A stretch of 64,000 nucleotides of DNA from Natrinema gelatinilyticum (GTDB lineage Archaea > Halobacteriota > Halobacteria > Halobacteriales > Natrialbaceae): positions 62,001 through 126,000 of the forward strand of contig NZ_CP100756.1 in NCBI RefSeq assembly GCF_024266705.1. The letters are read 5' to 3'. A program made the translations under genes and the position numbers. Of this stretch, positions 8,772-17,937 are shown piece by piece. Each line of letters opens with the position of its first letter. Position 1 is the stretch's first letter. Below the pieces are notes generated by a model. It saw only the letters and a list, made by a program, of their open reading frames with translations. It did no database searches and had not been told where the DNA came from.

Positions 8772-11234
8772 CTATCCCCGTCTATCGCCGAACGAAAACG
8801 TATCACTGCTGACGTCCGACTCGCTTCGCCTGCCGCCGCGGTCGGACGATCCGGACCCATCGTCCCCTGCGGGCTCGGTCATCGCCGCGGGTGAGTCGAC
8901 GTCCGCAACGTTCACCTCGGTGTCGGTTTCGAATCGATCGAGCGCCTCTGAAAGCGTCACTGCCTGTTGAGAGAGGTCGTCCGCCGATTTCGACACCGCA
9001 GTCAACGCGGACGTCTGTTCTTCGGACGACGCGGCGACGGTCTCTGCCTCGGCGGTCGTCTCTTCTGCGATCGTCGCAACCTCGTCCACCATGGCAACGA
9101 CCTCCTGTGTGGATTCTGCCTGCTCTTCCGTCGCGGTCGAGATCGATTGGATCCCGTTGTTGGTCTCCTGTGCGTACTCCGAGATTTCCTCGAGCGAAGA
9201 GACGGTATCCGCGACGAGATCCTGGACGCGTTCGATCTCTCGACTCGTGTTTCTGACCTCCTCTGTCGACCGCTCGGTCTGGTCCTGAATCCGCTCGAGA
9301 CGGATCCCGATCTCTTCGGTGGTATCTTTGACGTCCTGAGAGAGTTCTTTGACTTCGGCCGCGACCGCTGCGAACCCCCCGTCGTCGGTGGTCGATGCGG
9401 ATCTCGACGCCTCGATATTCGCGTTCAGCGCGAGCATGTTGGTTTGCTCTGCGATCTCGGCGATGCGTTCGGTCAGTTCGTCGATCTGGCCGACTTCGGT
9501 TCGGAGCTGCTGGAATTCCTCGACGACTGCGTCTCGCTCCGCTTCCAGGTTTCGGCAGGCTTCGATAGCCTCCCCGGCAGTATCGTGACCCTCGCGACTG
9601 GTTCTGGCGGTCTGTTCCGCGACGTCGGCGACGTCGTTCGACGTGGCGGCGATCTCCTCCGTCGTCGTCGAGAGATTGTTCATTTCAACGTCGACAGACC
9701 GTAGCGCCCCGTATTGATCGGCCGCACCGTTCGAAATTTCCTGGATCGACTCGCTGACCTGTTCGCTCGCAGTTTTCACTTCTTCGCTCGAAGCGGTGAC
9801 CTCCTCGCTGGCGGTCGCGACGTCCCTGGCGAACCGACTGATGCGCTCGACGGTCCCCTCGAGTTCGGTGAGCATCTCGTTGAAGTCGCCGGCGATAGCT
9901 CGCATAGTTTCGTTGTCCGACGTACGCGGATCCATCCGAACGGTGAGATCGCCGTCTGCGGCCGCTTCCATCACCTCGCCGTAGGAAGCCGCCGCTCGCT
10001 GAAGGGTGACGTTGATCTGCTCGACGCGCTCGCGTTCGTGCTCGGCTTCGGCCCGCGCCTCTTCGGCCTCCGTGATCTTGCGCTTCAGTTCGTCTCGCAT
10101 CGAGGCGAATCCGTCGTACAGCCGGCCGATATTGTCGATCCGTTCGGTCTCGGCTTCGGCGTTCAGGTTTCCGCGCTCCATCTCTCCGACCGCTCTCGTC
10201 AGCCGGTCGATCGAGACTGCCGTGTTCCGGCCCAACACCGCACCGAAGAGGCCGATCAGAAGCACGACGCCGACCGTGACAAAGATCCCGAATCGATTAA
10301 CCGTGTTGACGAACCCGAGCGCCTCCGACTGAGACGTATGGACGAGGACGGTCCATCCATCGTCCGTCGTATGATACCCGACGACGTACCCGTTCGGATC
10401 GAAGTTGTACGGCTTCTGCTGGAGGACACTGGGCGGTGAACCGTCGACTTTCTTCGCATCCGGTCCCTTCTTGGCCTCCTCGATGAGTCCGAGGCGGTCC
10501 TCGTAGGATTTCTCGAATGAAACTGCCTCCTGGCTGTCCTCGTAGCCGAGATACTCGTCGTCGCCGATTATCCGGCCCTCTTCATCGAGGATCGTCACGA
10601 TGGTGTCCGAATCCGTACTCGAGATCATCCCGACCGATCGCTGAGCGAGGTTGAACGTCACCACGAGCGCCTGATCGTCGTTCTCGTCACCGACGCCGAT
10701 GTAGTAGGAGACGACGGGTCGCGTGTCGAACGCGAGGCCCGAGTCGTCCGGCATCGCGTACGGGTCAGTGTGCTTCACTTCGTGGGGGGAGAGGTTGTCG
10801 TCAAGAGAACTCGAGTTGGGAAATGCCACGTCCTCGAGGTTCGTGCTGTCGGTATCGACGCTCGCCTGGATTTCTCCAGTGGAGGTGTCGACGTACATCA
10901 CGTCCATCTTCGTCCTGGGGAGATCACGATAGAAATCATCGAGATACGCGTCGATCGCCGTTTCGTTATCCGCGTCGAAGATGCGGGCATCACCCGCCGA
11001 GGCGACGATCTGCGCGTTTCGCTTGTGCCACTGATCGACCGCCTGTGCCTCCCGAACTGCATCATCTCGCTGGTCATCGAGTACGGTCGATTCGACGCTT
11101 CCAGTGAGTGCTGCCGTCGAGACGAGCCCGAGAGAGCCGACCAGAATTCCCAGTATAAGCAGTACGATTCCAAATTTGAGCGCGTATTTTTTCCTAATAG
11201 ATGTTGGTACCAGTTGACGGAGACTCCTCATCAT
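8772..11234 (-). CDS. Membrane methyl-accepting chemotaxis transducer (Htr type)
   Basis: Senses an extracellular or membrane signal and controls CheA and the archaellum. Residues about 20-45 form a first membrane helix (IVLLILGILVGSLGL). An external Cache-like sensory region of about 270 residues follows, then a second helix (FVTVGVVLLIGLFGAVLG). A HAMP linker comes next (VSIDRLTRAVGEMERGNL), with a second HAMP-like segment near the AAADGDLTVRMD stretch. The long coiled-coil signalling domain carries the hairpin tip AEQTNMLALNANIEASR. The serine/acid-rich tail ends FSFGDRRG. Two ATGs, 11234 and 11231, both precede the basic MRSLRQL start; the frame extends a further seven codons upstream. 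The ligand is not predictable from the sequence. No che genes are adjacent. Confidence 0.92.
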   Translation of the reverse strand: MMRSLRQLVPTSIRKKYALKFGIVLLILGILVGSLGLVSTAALTGSVESTVLDDQRDDAVREAQAVDQWHKRNAQIVASAGDARIFDADNETAIDAYLDDFYRDLPRTKMDVMYVDTSTGEIQASVDTDSTNLEDVAFPNSSSLDDNLSPHEVKHTDPYAMPDDSGLAFDTRPVVSYYIGVGDENDDQALVVTFNLAQRSVGMISSTDSDTIVTILDEEGRIIGDDEYLGYEDSQEAVSFEKSYEDRLGLIEEAKKGPDAKKVDGSPPSVLQQKPYNFDPNGYVVGYHTTDDGWTVLVHTSQSEALGFVNTVNRFGIFVTVGVVLLIGLFGAVLGRNTAVSIDRLTRAVGEMERGNLNAEAETERIDNIGRLYDGFASMRDELKRKITEAEEARAEAEHERERVEQINVTLQRAAASYGEVMEAAADGDLTVRMDPRTSDNETMRAIAGDFNEMLTELEGTVERISRFARDVATASEEVTASSEEVKTASEQVSESIQEISNGAADQYGALRSVDVEMNNLSTTTEEIAATSNDVADVAEQTARTSREGHDTAGEAIEACRNLEAERDAVVEEFQQLRTEVGQIDELTERIAEIAEQTNMLALNANIEASRSASTTDDGGFAAVAAEVKELSQDVKDTTEEIGIRLERIQDQTERSTEEVRNTSREIERVQDLVADTVSSLEEISEYAQETNNGIQSISTATEEQAESTQEVVAMVDEVATIAEETTAEAETVAASSEEQTSALTAVSKSADDLSQQAVTLSEALDRFETDTEVNVADVDSPAAMTEPAGDDGSGSSDRGGRRSESDVSSDTFSFGDRRG

Positions 11235-11360
11235 ACTACAAGACTGAAATCCCATTTCTTATCACTTGTGAATTATCACCTCATGAATTGTTTATGATAG
11301 CAATCGAGTCGGTGTGCGCAGAGGATTCAAATCCGTTCGGCCCGAATCCGAAACCCGGGC

Positions 11361-11888
11361 ATGGAGAAAACACCACGGGGAACCTCAGTCGGCGTCGACG
11401 ACCCCTACGAGTTCGCGGGCGTCTGTGATCACCTCACTGGTGAAGGTCGATGTCGGTACGCCGTCGACAACTACGGACACGATCCAGAGTTCGCCCGCGA
11501 GCGCGCGACGGACGACTACGACTGTCCCGTCGTCGACCCCGAATCCAACTGGTCGTGGGCCGACTGCCCGCATTTTCGCTCGCGCAACCGCGACTGCGAG
11601 TGCGCCCGCTGCGGTCTCGAGGAAAAACGAATGGCCCACGACGACGAGCGGCCACTGCTCGAGGAACACCACCTCTCCTACGCGCGAGACGGCGAGACGC
11701 TCTCCCACGAGATCACGATCTATCTCTGCCGATGGTGTCACGCGAACGTCCACAATTCGTGGGCGCGGATCACCGACGACGCCGCACCCGTTCCGGAAGC
11801 GATCGCTGCACTCGAGGAGCGTCGGGGCCGCGAAGAGTCGGAACTCGGATTCGAGACGGCTGCAGATCGATACGATTCGGACGAGTAA
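11361..11888 (+). CDS. Conserved haloarchaeal zinc/HNH-like protein
   Basis: A 175-residue cytoplasmic protein with many cysteines and histidines. Two clusters are visible: an N-terminal CDHLTGEGRCRY motif, and a central CARCG (CxxC) followed by LLEEHHLSY and CRWCHANVHNSWARI. A CxxC, HH and CxxCH..H pattern is that of HNH/McrA-type metal fingers, so a nuclease-like fold is possible but not shown. It starts at an ATG and is divergent from the transducer gene. The 3' end faces the SDR gene on the other strand. No pathway context is evident. Confidence 0.75.
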   Translation: MEKTPRGTSVGVDDPYEFAGVCDHLTGEGRCRYAVDNYGHDPEFARERATDDYDCPVVDPESNWSWADCPHFRSRNRDCECARCGLEEKRMAHDDERPLLEEHHLSYARDGETLSHEITIYLCRWCHANVHNSWARITDDAAPVPEAIAALEERRGREESELGFETAADRYDSDE

Positions 11889-11962
11889 CGAACCGCCGTC
11901 TCGAGCGACTGATTCGATGGGGAGCGAGAGCGGGACCAGGCCTACGACCCCTGCTCCGAGGC

Positions 11963-12892
11963 TTACGCGAGCCTTTTCAAAATGCCGTACACCGCATCGC
12001 GCAGCCGATCCGGAAGGTAGCGAGCGTAGAGACCGTACTGCGCCAGCGGCCCGACCGGATACCGCGCCGGCGGGTCGGGACTTGTCGCGGCCTCGAGGAT
12101 CACGTCGGCGACGTCCTCGGGATCGGACGCGAACGGACCGCCGGCTCCGCTGCCGATCAGTTCGGCGTCGTCGTACAGTTCGTACAGCGACTCGTAGGCG
12201 GGCGTTCGGTCGTCTTCGGGGAGTTCGTCGTCGGCCCGGTCCGAGAAGTTCGTCTCGACCGGTCCGGGTTCGACGACGACGACGTCGATGCCGAACTCCT
12301 CGACTTCGCCCCGGAGGGAGTCGCTCATCGCCTCGAGGGCGTGTTTCGACCCGGCGTAGGCTCCTGCACCGGGGATCGAGATTCGACCGATCACGCTCGA
12401 AACGTTGACTATCCGGCCCTCTCCCTGGGCTCGCATGTGAGGCACGGCGGCGCGGGTGAGCCGATGGGGGCCGTAGACGTTGACGTCGAACTGGCGGTGG
12501 AGATCGACGGTGGCGACGTCCTCGAGCGGCCCCATCTGGGCGTAGCCGGCGTTGTTGACGACGCAGTCGATCGCACCGGCGAGGTCGACGGTCTCTTCGA
12601 CGGCCCGCGCCACGCCCTCCGGTTCGGTGACGTCCATCGCGAGCGTCTCGCAGCCCGCCTCCTCGAGCGACTCGATGTCGTCGACGTTTCGCGCCGTCGC
12701 GAACACCTGCCATTCTTCGTCGAGGAAGGCTCGAGCGGTCGCGCGCCCGATTCCGGACGAACAGCCGGTAATGAGGACCGATCTCTTCCGCGTGTATCGG
12801 TCCGTATCGCTCCGGTTCCCGCGGTCGTCCTCGACGACGGTTCCGTTCAGCCCGTCATCGGCTGTCCTGTCGACGTCCTCAGCGGTGGCCAT
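11963..12892 (-). CDS. Short-chain dehydrogenase/reductase (SDR)
   Basis: An NAD(P)-dependent oxidoreductase of the classical SDR type. The dinucleotide-binding motif TGCSSGIGRA, the NNAG structural motif and the catalytic YAGSK (Y-x3-K), with a preceding VSS serine, are all present in the expected order. The C-terminal region resembles SDRs acting on lipophilic or ketone substrates, but the substrate cannot be named. The start is set at the ATG at 12892 (MATAEDVD), which follows a palindrome and TATA-like element. The frame is open 68 codons further upstream, but that part is basic and lacks family similarity. The opposite strand also has a long open frame here, rejected as a shadow. Confidence 0.88.
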   Translation of the reverse strand: MATAEDVDRTADDGLNGTVVEDDRGNRSDTDRYTRKRSVLITGCSSGIGRATARAFLDEEWQVFATARNVDDIESLEEAGCETLAMDVTEPEGVARAVEETVDLAGAIDCVVNNAGYAQMGPLEDVATVDLHRQFDVNVYGPHRLTRAAVPHMRAQGEGRIVNVSSVIGRISIPGAGAYAGSKHALEAMSDSLRGEVEEFGIDVVVVEPGPVETNFSDRADDELPEDDRTPAYESLYELYDDAELIGSGAGGPFASDPEDVADVILEAATSPDPPARYPVGPLAQYGLYARYLPDRLRDAVYGILKRLA

Positions 12893-12911
12893 ACGTGACC
12901 GGTTCGGGAGA

Positions 12912-12927
12912 CGATACCTAAGTATCG
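12912..12927 (-). promoter_or_regulatory. Palindrome in SDR promoter
   Basis: CGATAC, four bases, GTATCG: a perfect 6-bp inverted repeat 20 bases upstream of the SDR start codon. On the minus strand a GATAAA box lies about 5 bases upstream of it, so the palindrome would sit between the TATA element and the start point. It is a candidate operator, with unknown regulator. The rest of the 343-bp gap up to the endonuclease V gene shows no gene. Confidence 0.4.
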
Positions 12928-13235
12928 ACGGTTTATCGCGATGGTCGGACTTTCCGATTTCGGATGAGATTCGAGCGTGTGATCGCCTGTTCGGGACGAG
13001 AAAAGAGCGCGTGATCGTCTGATTCGGTGCAGCAAGTAACCTGAAAGCCCTCGACTGGCTCGAGTCCCAGGGCTCGCTGCTGCGCTCCTCGATCACTCGC
13101 GTCGCTCGTTCCTGCGGTGCTTGCTTCGCCCGGGTTCCCCGTCCCAGCCGGCTCCTTTCATTCCCACCCGCCGCGTGCAGCCGGTCGGCGGGCTGTGGCC
13201 AGTGGTTGGTCGACGGGTTGGGGACAGTAGACGGC

Positions 13236-14027
13236 TCACCCGTCGAGTGACGTCTTGGCTTCGTCGGCGTACCGATCCGCCAGTCGGATCGGTTCTGGGA
13301 GTTTGTACGACGAGGTCAACTCGAGAACGATGTCGGTCGCCGTCTCGGGGCCCACGCGGTGACCGGAACTGACGTACACCGGGTTGATGTACCGATTCGG
13401 CGAGCCGTACTGGCGCGTCTGGACAGCGTAGCCGATGCAGGTTCCACCGGGCGCGTCGATCCGCGAGTTCGCGTCGATAGGGATTCTCGCACCCTCGGGC
13501 AGATCGTCCGTCTCTTCGCGGGGCGTGCCACAGAGGAGACTCTTCGCGACGCCGATGCTCGGTACGTCTCGAACGACCCCCATGTGGGTCGCGATTCCGG
13601 CCTGTCGGAAGTGGATGCGGCCGTTCCCGTCGAACAGGAGCAGATCCGGCTCGACGGTTAGCTCCTCGAGCGCCGCGAGGATCGGCCCGCCCTCCCTGAA
13701 CGAGAGGAGACCTGGGATGTAGGGGATTTCGAGGGGGGTCACCGCGTGGACGCGCTCGACGACTTCGCCGCCCCGCATGGCGACGACGGCGCTCAGGGCG
13801 CGATCCTGGTCTCCGTCCTCGTTCGTGAGAAACGACTGGTCGACCCCGGCGACGACCGGCGGCTCGCCCGCACAGGCTGTCGCCTCGAGCGGGCTAGAAA
13901 TTGCGTCTGGATCGAACGCGAAATCGTCCTCGAAGACGGCGGCCGAAGCAATCTCGCGCTGGAGGGCCTCCATCTTCTCGCGGGAGAGACCGGGGTCGGG
14001 GACGAGGTCTGGACGAGGATGACTCAT
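13236..14027 (-). CDS. nfi: Endonuclease V (deoxyinosine 3' endonuclease)
   Basis: Cuts DNA next to deoxyinosine produced by adenine deamination. Family blocks are VAGVDQSFL with the first catalytic aspartate, the PYIPGLLSFREGGP substrate wedge region, LLLFDGNGR with the second aspartate, HFRQAGIATHMGV (most family members have HPR here), and GVAKSLLCG. Length 263 is close to the family norm for haloarchaea. It is a single gene on the minus strand, near the PolX gene of a separate run, so it adds to a local set of repair genes without being in an operon with them. Confidence 0.93.
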   Translation of the reverse strand: MSHPRPDLVPDPGLSREKMEALQREIASAAVFEDDFAFDPDAISSPLEATACAGEPPVVAGVDQSFLTNEDGDQDRALSAVVAMRGGEVVERVHAVTPLEIPYIPGLLSFREGGPILAALEELTVEPDLLLFDGNGRIHFRQAGIATHMGVVRDVPSIGVAKSLLCGTPREETDDLPEGARIPIDANSRIDAPGGTCIGYAVQTRQYGSPNRYINPVYVSSGHRVGPETATDIVLELTSSYKLPEPIRLADRYADEAKTSLDG

Positions 14028-14101
14028 CGAGTTGCTCGTCGTAGACGGCGCGGGAAAATCAGTTACGGGGTTTCGTCGGCGTAGGCAGGTACGGAGTGCG
14101 C

Positions 14102-15043
14102 TCAGAACCGGCGGCGACCGCCGGGACCACCCGGACCACCGGGTCCGCCGGGACCGCCACCGCCGAACTCGAGGCGGTTCGGAGCGCCGACGTTGCGATT
14201 CTGTTTGACGTACTGGCCGTAGGCCAGGCCGATCACGAGGCCCACGAGATGGGCCATGTGTGCAATACCCCCGCCACCACCGATCACGCCGGAGAGGAAC
14301 GTGATGCTCATTACGGCGTAACCGGCAGTGAGCAGCCAGATCGGAACTGGGAATAAGAAGTAGAGATACACCTTTAGACCAGGGTTCAGGATCGTCAATA
14401 CGCCCATAATCGCGAGTACGGCACCGCTGGCCCCGAGAACACCCCCCACTCCCGGCGGATACGGTCCCTGAAGTATCTGGATGAAGACCTGACTAAGCCC
14501 GGCGAGGACGCCGCTGATGATGAACAAAATAGCGAAGTTCCTCGAGCCAACGTATCGTTCCACGAGTGGACCGAAAAAGAACAGTACTATGCTGTTCCCT
14601 ACGATGTGGAAGAATCCTCCCGGACTGTGGGCGAATATAGATGTGATCCAGGTCCAGACGTACTCTGGATGCTGCGGTGTGAGTACGAACAGCGTCCGAA
14701 AGAATGACGGGGCAACGAGTAGCGTTACGAATTCCGCAGCGAACGTCAGCCACATCAGTGCGAGGAACGTGTACGTCATGTTCCCGCGGAAGTACGCAAG
14801 CGGGCCCCCAGTCCCGGTATTTATCGGGATTTTACTCGCGAGACTCGAGACTCGGGACGTACTGCCGCCGTCAACGCTGTCGTCGAATCCGCTGTCGAAG
14901 ACGCCTTTCGGATCGTTCCAGTTTTGCAAGCCGGAACAGTCGTGGTTTTCGGGGAGTCGGTGGTCCGCGCAGTAGGTACCACCACAGTGCCGACAGTTGT
15001 ACGGCATGTTTTCGTTCTTCCCACACACGTCGCACTTTGCCAT
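14102..15043 (-). CDS. AN1-type zinc finger / rhomboid intramembrane serine protease
   Basis: An integral membrane protease that cleaves within or near membrane helices. Residues 1-45 form an AN1-like zinc finger (CDVCGKNENMPYNCRHCG, then YCADHRLPENHDC). After a polar linker there are six hydrophobic segments. The rhomboid serine motif GASGA lies between helices, and the catalytic-type histidine is in IAHMAHLVGL. The extracytosolic HxxxN-type segment reads HIVGNSIVLF. The tail consists of repeated GGPGGP units ending GRRRF. The fusion of AN1 finger and rhomboid is a recurrent archaeal architecture. Start at ATG 15043. Confidence 0.93.
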   Translation of the reverse strand: MAKCDVCGKNENMPYNCRHCGGTYCADHRLPENHDCSGLQNWNDPKGVFDSGFDDSVDGGSTSRVSSLASKIPINTGTGGPLAYFRGNMTYTFLALMWLTFAAEFVTLLVAPSFFRTLFVLTPQHPEYVWTWITSIFAHSPGGFFHIVGNSIVLFFFGPLVERYVGSRNFAILFIISGVLAGLSQVFIQILQGPYPPGVGGVLGASGAVLAIMGVLTILNPGLKVYLYFLFPVPIWLLTAGYAVMSITFLSGVIGGGGGIAHMAHLVGLVIGLAYGQYVKQNRNVGAPNRLEFGGGGPGGPGGPGGPGGRRRF

Positions 15044-15199
15044 TGACCGGGGGTATGTGCGGAGTAGCTAAGGGATTTGGGGTTCGGTCCCGCCCTCGAG
15101 ACGCCTTCGACGGGTCTCCAACGACACTGGTCTACCGGTTCGATGCTGGGCGTACCGACGGACTGCACATTTTTGCCTCCCCGTCTCCCATGTCGAGAC

Positions 15200-15640
15200 G
15201 TGCAAGAGTACGAGCGAAAGCAACTGCTCGAGCGGGTCGAGCGCGAGGGCGCGACCGTCGGCGCGGACATTCCGGAGACGATCACGGTCCAGGAGGAAGA
15301 GATCGACCTCCGGACGTTCGTCTTCGAAATCAAGCGCCGCGAGACGGTCCCGGCGGGCGAGCGCGACCGTGTCGAGCAGGCCAAGAAGAACCTTCGGCGC
15401 GAACGACTCAAGCGACTCGGGCGCATCGAGGAGGGAGACATCACCCGAGAGGAGGGCGAAGACCTCGCCGCGAGTATCATCGGAATCGATCGCGCGCTCA
15501 ACGCCCTCGAAAGTCTGGGCCCGACGGACTTAGAGCGAGAACAGAAGGTCCAGCAGGCCCAGGACCGCAAGCGCTGGATGTCCTTTCTCAAGAAGGCGCT
15601 CGGACAGGACGACGACGCCACAGCGCGGAGGGGACGATGA
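15200..15640 (+). CDS. DUF5788 family protein
   Basis: A highly charged, helical, 146-residue protein of unknown function. The GTG start (VQEYERKQLLERVEREG) is chosen because the frame upstream lacks similarity and this is the typical N-terminus of the family. The heptad-like central part (EIKRRETVPAGERDRVEQ) predicts long helices or a coiled coil. The C-terminus ends RKRWMSFLKKALGQDD. Its stop codon overlaps the PolX start by four bases (ATGA at 15637-15640), which implies translational coupling and a shared role or regulation with DNA repair. Confidence 0.8.
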   Translation: MQEYERKQLLERVEREGATVGADIPETITVQEEEIDLRTFVFEIKRRETVPAGERDRVEQAKKNLRRERLKRLGRIEEGDITREEGEDLAASIIGIDRALNALESLGPTDLEREQKVQQAQDRKRWMSFLKKALGQDDDATARRGR

Positions 15641-17388
15641 CGACCAACGCCGAACTCGCCGCCCGATTCGAGGAGTTCGCCGACCTGCTCGAGGCCGACG
15701 ACGTCGAGTACAAGCCCCGCGCGTACCGGCGCGCGGCGGAGAACATCCGTGCGTTTCCGTCGCCGATCGCCGACCGCGTCGAGGCGGGCGACCACGAGGC
15801 CGTCGAGAACATCGAGGGGGTCGGCGACGCAATCTCCTCGAAAATAATCGAGTACGTCGAGACAGGCGACATCGATGAGCTCGAGGAGTTGCGGGCCGAA
15901 CTGCCGATCGACATGGCCGACCTGACCCGCATCGAGGGGATCGGTCCCAAAACGGCCGGCAAACTCTATCGCGAACTCGGCGTGCAGACGTTAGACGACC
16001 TCGAGGCGGCCGCCGAAGCCGGCGAGGTACGAAACGTGAAGGGATTCGGCCCGAAGACGGAGGAGAATATCCTCGAAAACCTCGAGTTCGCCCGCACCGT
16101 CGGCCAGCGTCAGTTGCTCGGCGAGGCGCGTCCGCTCGCGGACGACGTCCTGGCGTTTCTCGAGTCGATCGACGCGGTCGAGCGTAGCGAGGTCGCGGGG
16201 TCGATCCGCCGGTGGCGCGAGACGATCGGCGACGTGGACGTCCTCGCGTCGACGACCGATAACGAGGCGGTAATCGAGGCGTTCGTCGGCTGGGACTCGG
16301 TCGACGACGAGATCGAATCCGGGCCGGAAAAGGCCAGCGTCCGCGTCGGCGAAATTCGGGTCGACCTGCGTGTGGTCGTCCCCGAGGAGTTCGGTTCTGC
16401 GCTGCAATACTTTACTGGAAGCAAGGATCACAACGTCAGCCTGCGGAATTACGCGATCGATCGTGGAATGAAATTGAACGAGTACGGGGCATTCGACGTC
16501 AGCGAGATAGACGATCCCGATGCTGGACAGCGCGTCGGCGAGCGCGTCGCGGGCGAAACCGAGGAGGGGATGTACAACGCACTCGGACTGCCGTGGATGC
16601 CACCGGAGCTTCGCGAGAACCGCGGCGAAATTGCCGCTGCGGAGAACGGCGACCTCCCAGATTTGATCACGCGAGACGACGTCCGCGGCGACTTGCACAC
16701 CCACACGGAGTGGTCCGACGGCAACACCACCATCTCCCAAATGGTCGAGGCCGCCGCAGAGCGCGGCTACGACTACTACGGGATCGCCGATCACGCGGAG
16801 GGCCCCGGAGTCGTCGGCGGAATGGGGCTCTCGGACGAGGAGATACTCGAGCAGGTGGACGCGATCCGCGACGTCGACGCCGAAACCGATATCGAGGTCT
16901 TCGCCGGAATCGAAGCAAACGTCAACGCCGACGGCAAGATCAGCCTCTCCGACGAGGTGATCGACGCACTGGACGTGATCATCGCCTCGCCCCACAGTGC
17001 GCTCGATCAGGACGCGGAAACCGCCACCGGTCGTCTCGTTCGTGCCGTCGAGAACCCGGCGATCGACGTGTTGGGTCATCCGAGCGGCCGCTTGCTCAAC
17101 CAGCGCTCCGGACTCGACTACGACGTGACGGCGCTTGCACGCGCCGCCGCCGAACACGAGACCGCCCTCGAGGTTAACAGCGACCCTCGCCGGCTCGACC
17201 TCTGGGGAAGCGCCGTCCAGGCCGCGCTCGAGGAGGGTGCGAAAATTGCGATCGATACCGACTCCCACCAGCCATCGACGCTCGAGTACATTCGGTGGGG
17301 CGTCCACACTGCGCGGCGCGGCTGGGCCGAACCGGACGACGTAATCAACACCTGGGACGAAGAACGGATCATCGAGTTCCTCCACTGA
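15637..17388 (+). CDS. polX: DNA polymerase/3'-5' exonuclease PolX
   Basis: A family X repair polymerase fused to a PHP phosphoesterase, acting in base-excision or gap-filling repair. Residues 1-310 hold helix-hairpin-helix motifs (IEGVGDAISSKI, IEGIGPKTAGKLY, VKGFGPKTEENI) and the nucleotidyl-transferase site AGSIRRWRETIGDVDVLAS with the DxD metal ligands. Residues about 330-583 form the PHP domain, beginning GDLHTHTEWSDG and including IADHAEG, GIEANV, HPSGRL and DTDSHQPS metal ligands. Length 583 is standard. Start ATG overlaps the stop of the upstream gene. The frame is open far upstream, but that part is a shadow of the DUF5788 and rhomboid genes. Confidence 0.96.
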   Translation: MTTNAELAARFEEFADLLEADDVEYKPRAYRRAAENIRAFPSPIADRVEAGDHEAVENIEGVGDAISSKIIEYVETGDIDELEELRAELPIDMADLTRIEGIGPKTAGKLYRELGVQTLDDLEAAAEAGEVRNVKGFGPKTEENILENLEFARTVGQRQLLGEARPLADDVLAFLESIDAVERSEVAGSIRRWRETIGDVDVLASTTDNEAVIEAFVGWDSVDDEIESGPEKASVRVGEIRVDLRVVVPEEFGSALQYFTGSKDHNVSLRNYAIDRGMKLNEYGAFDVSEIDDPDAGQRVGERVAGETEEGMYNALGLPWMPPELRENRGEIAAAENGDLPDLITRDDVRGDLHTHTEWSDGNTTISQMVEAAAERGYDYYGIADHAEGPGVVGGMGLSDEEILEQVDAIRDVDAETDIEVFAGIEANVNADGKISLSDEVIDALDVIIASPHSALDQDAETATGRLVRAVENPAIDVLGHPSGRLLNQRSGLDYDVTALARAAAEHETALEVNSDPRRLDLWGSAVQAALEEGAKIAIDTDSHQPSTLEYIRWGVHTARRGWAEPDDVINTWDEERIIEFLH

Positions 17389-17439
17389 CGCGACCGATCT
17401 TGTCGATCGGCTGATATCCATCCACGGACTTCCATTTCC

Positions 17440-17931
17440 ATGAAACTCCTCGTCGACGTCATGTGCGGCGGTGTCGTCTCGTACCTGCGGATGTGTAACC
17501 ACGACACCGTCTACGCGGGCGACCGCGAACTCGAGGCCGACGACGACGTGGTCGCCGTCGCTCGCGACGAGGGCCGGACAGTCGTCACACGCGATACGGC
17601 GCTTGCAGATCGTACTGCGGAGTCGATCCTGCTCGAGTCCCGGGATGTCGCAGATCAACTTGCGGAACTCGCCGCGGCGGGAATCGATCTCACGCTCGCG
17701 AGCGAACCGGCGTTCTGCGGGCGGTGTAACGGGCCGCTCGAACGAGTCGATTCGACGGCCTCGACGCCGGAGTACGCGCCGAATCCGGCGGCGCTCGAGG
17801 TATGGCGCTGTCGCGACTGCGGCCAGCACTTCTGGCGGGGCAGTCACTGGGACCGGGTCGCAGAGACGCTCTCCGCGGTCACCGAATCGTCTCGGGAGTC
17901 CTTCCCCGGGGACCGCTCAGACGATCCCTAG
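17440..17931 (+). CDS. Mut7-C RNase domain protein
   Basis: A 163-residue protein with the PIN-like Mut7-C fold, usually found with a C-terminal zinc ribbon. The N-terminus MKLLVDVMCGG, the TVVTRDTAL block with the acidic active-site residue, and the zinc ribbon CGRCNGPL ... WRCRDCGQHFW (two CxxC pairs) are all present. RNase activity is inferred from the family. It follows PolX by 51 bases on the same strand and may be co-transcribed. Confidence 0.87.
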   Translation: MKLLVDVMCGGVVSYLRMCNHDTVYAGDRELEADDDVVAVARDEGRTVVTRDTALADRTAESILLESRDVADQLAELAAAGIDLTLASEPAFCGRCNGPLERVDSTASTPEYAPNPAALEVWRCRDCGQHFWRGSHWDRVAETLSAVTESSRESFPGDRSDDP

Positions 17932-17937
17932 CGCGAC

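Noticed and set aside
11385..12713. Long arginine-rich frames on both strands over the HNH-like and SDR genes
   Set aside because: The SDR and HNH-like frames have motifs and acidic bias; the alternatives are basic and repetitive (for example RRRHRVARGGG).
14704..15636. N-terminal extension of PolX by 311 codons
   Set aside because: This stretch is a shadow of the rhomboid and DUF5788 genes; PolX proteins start at MTTNAELAARFEEF.
15991..17847. 618-codon open frame opposite polX
   Set aside because: PolX motifs lie on the plus strand; the antisense frame has no similarity and no promoter.
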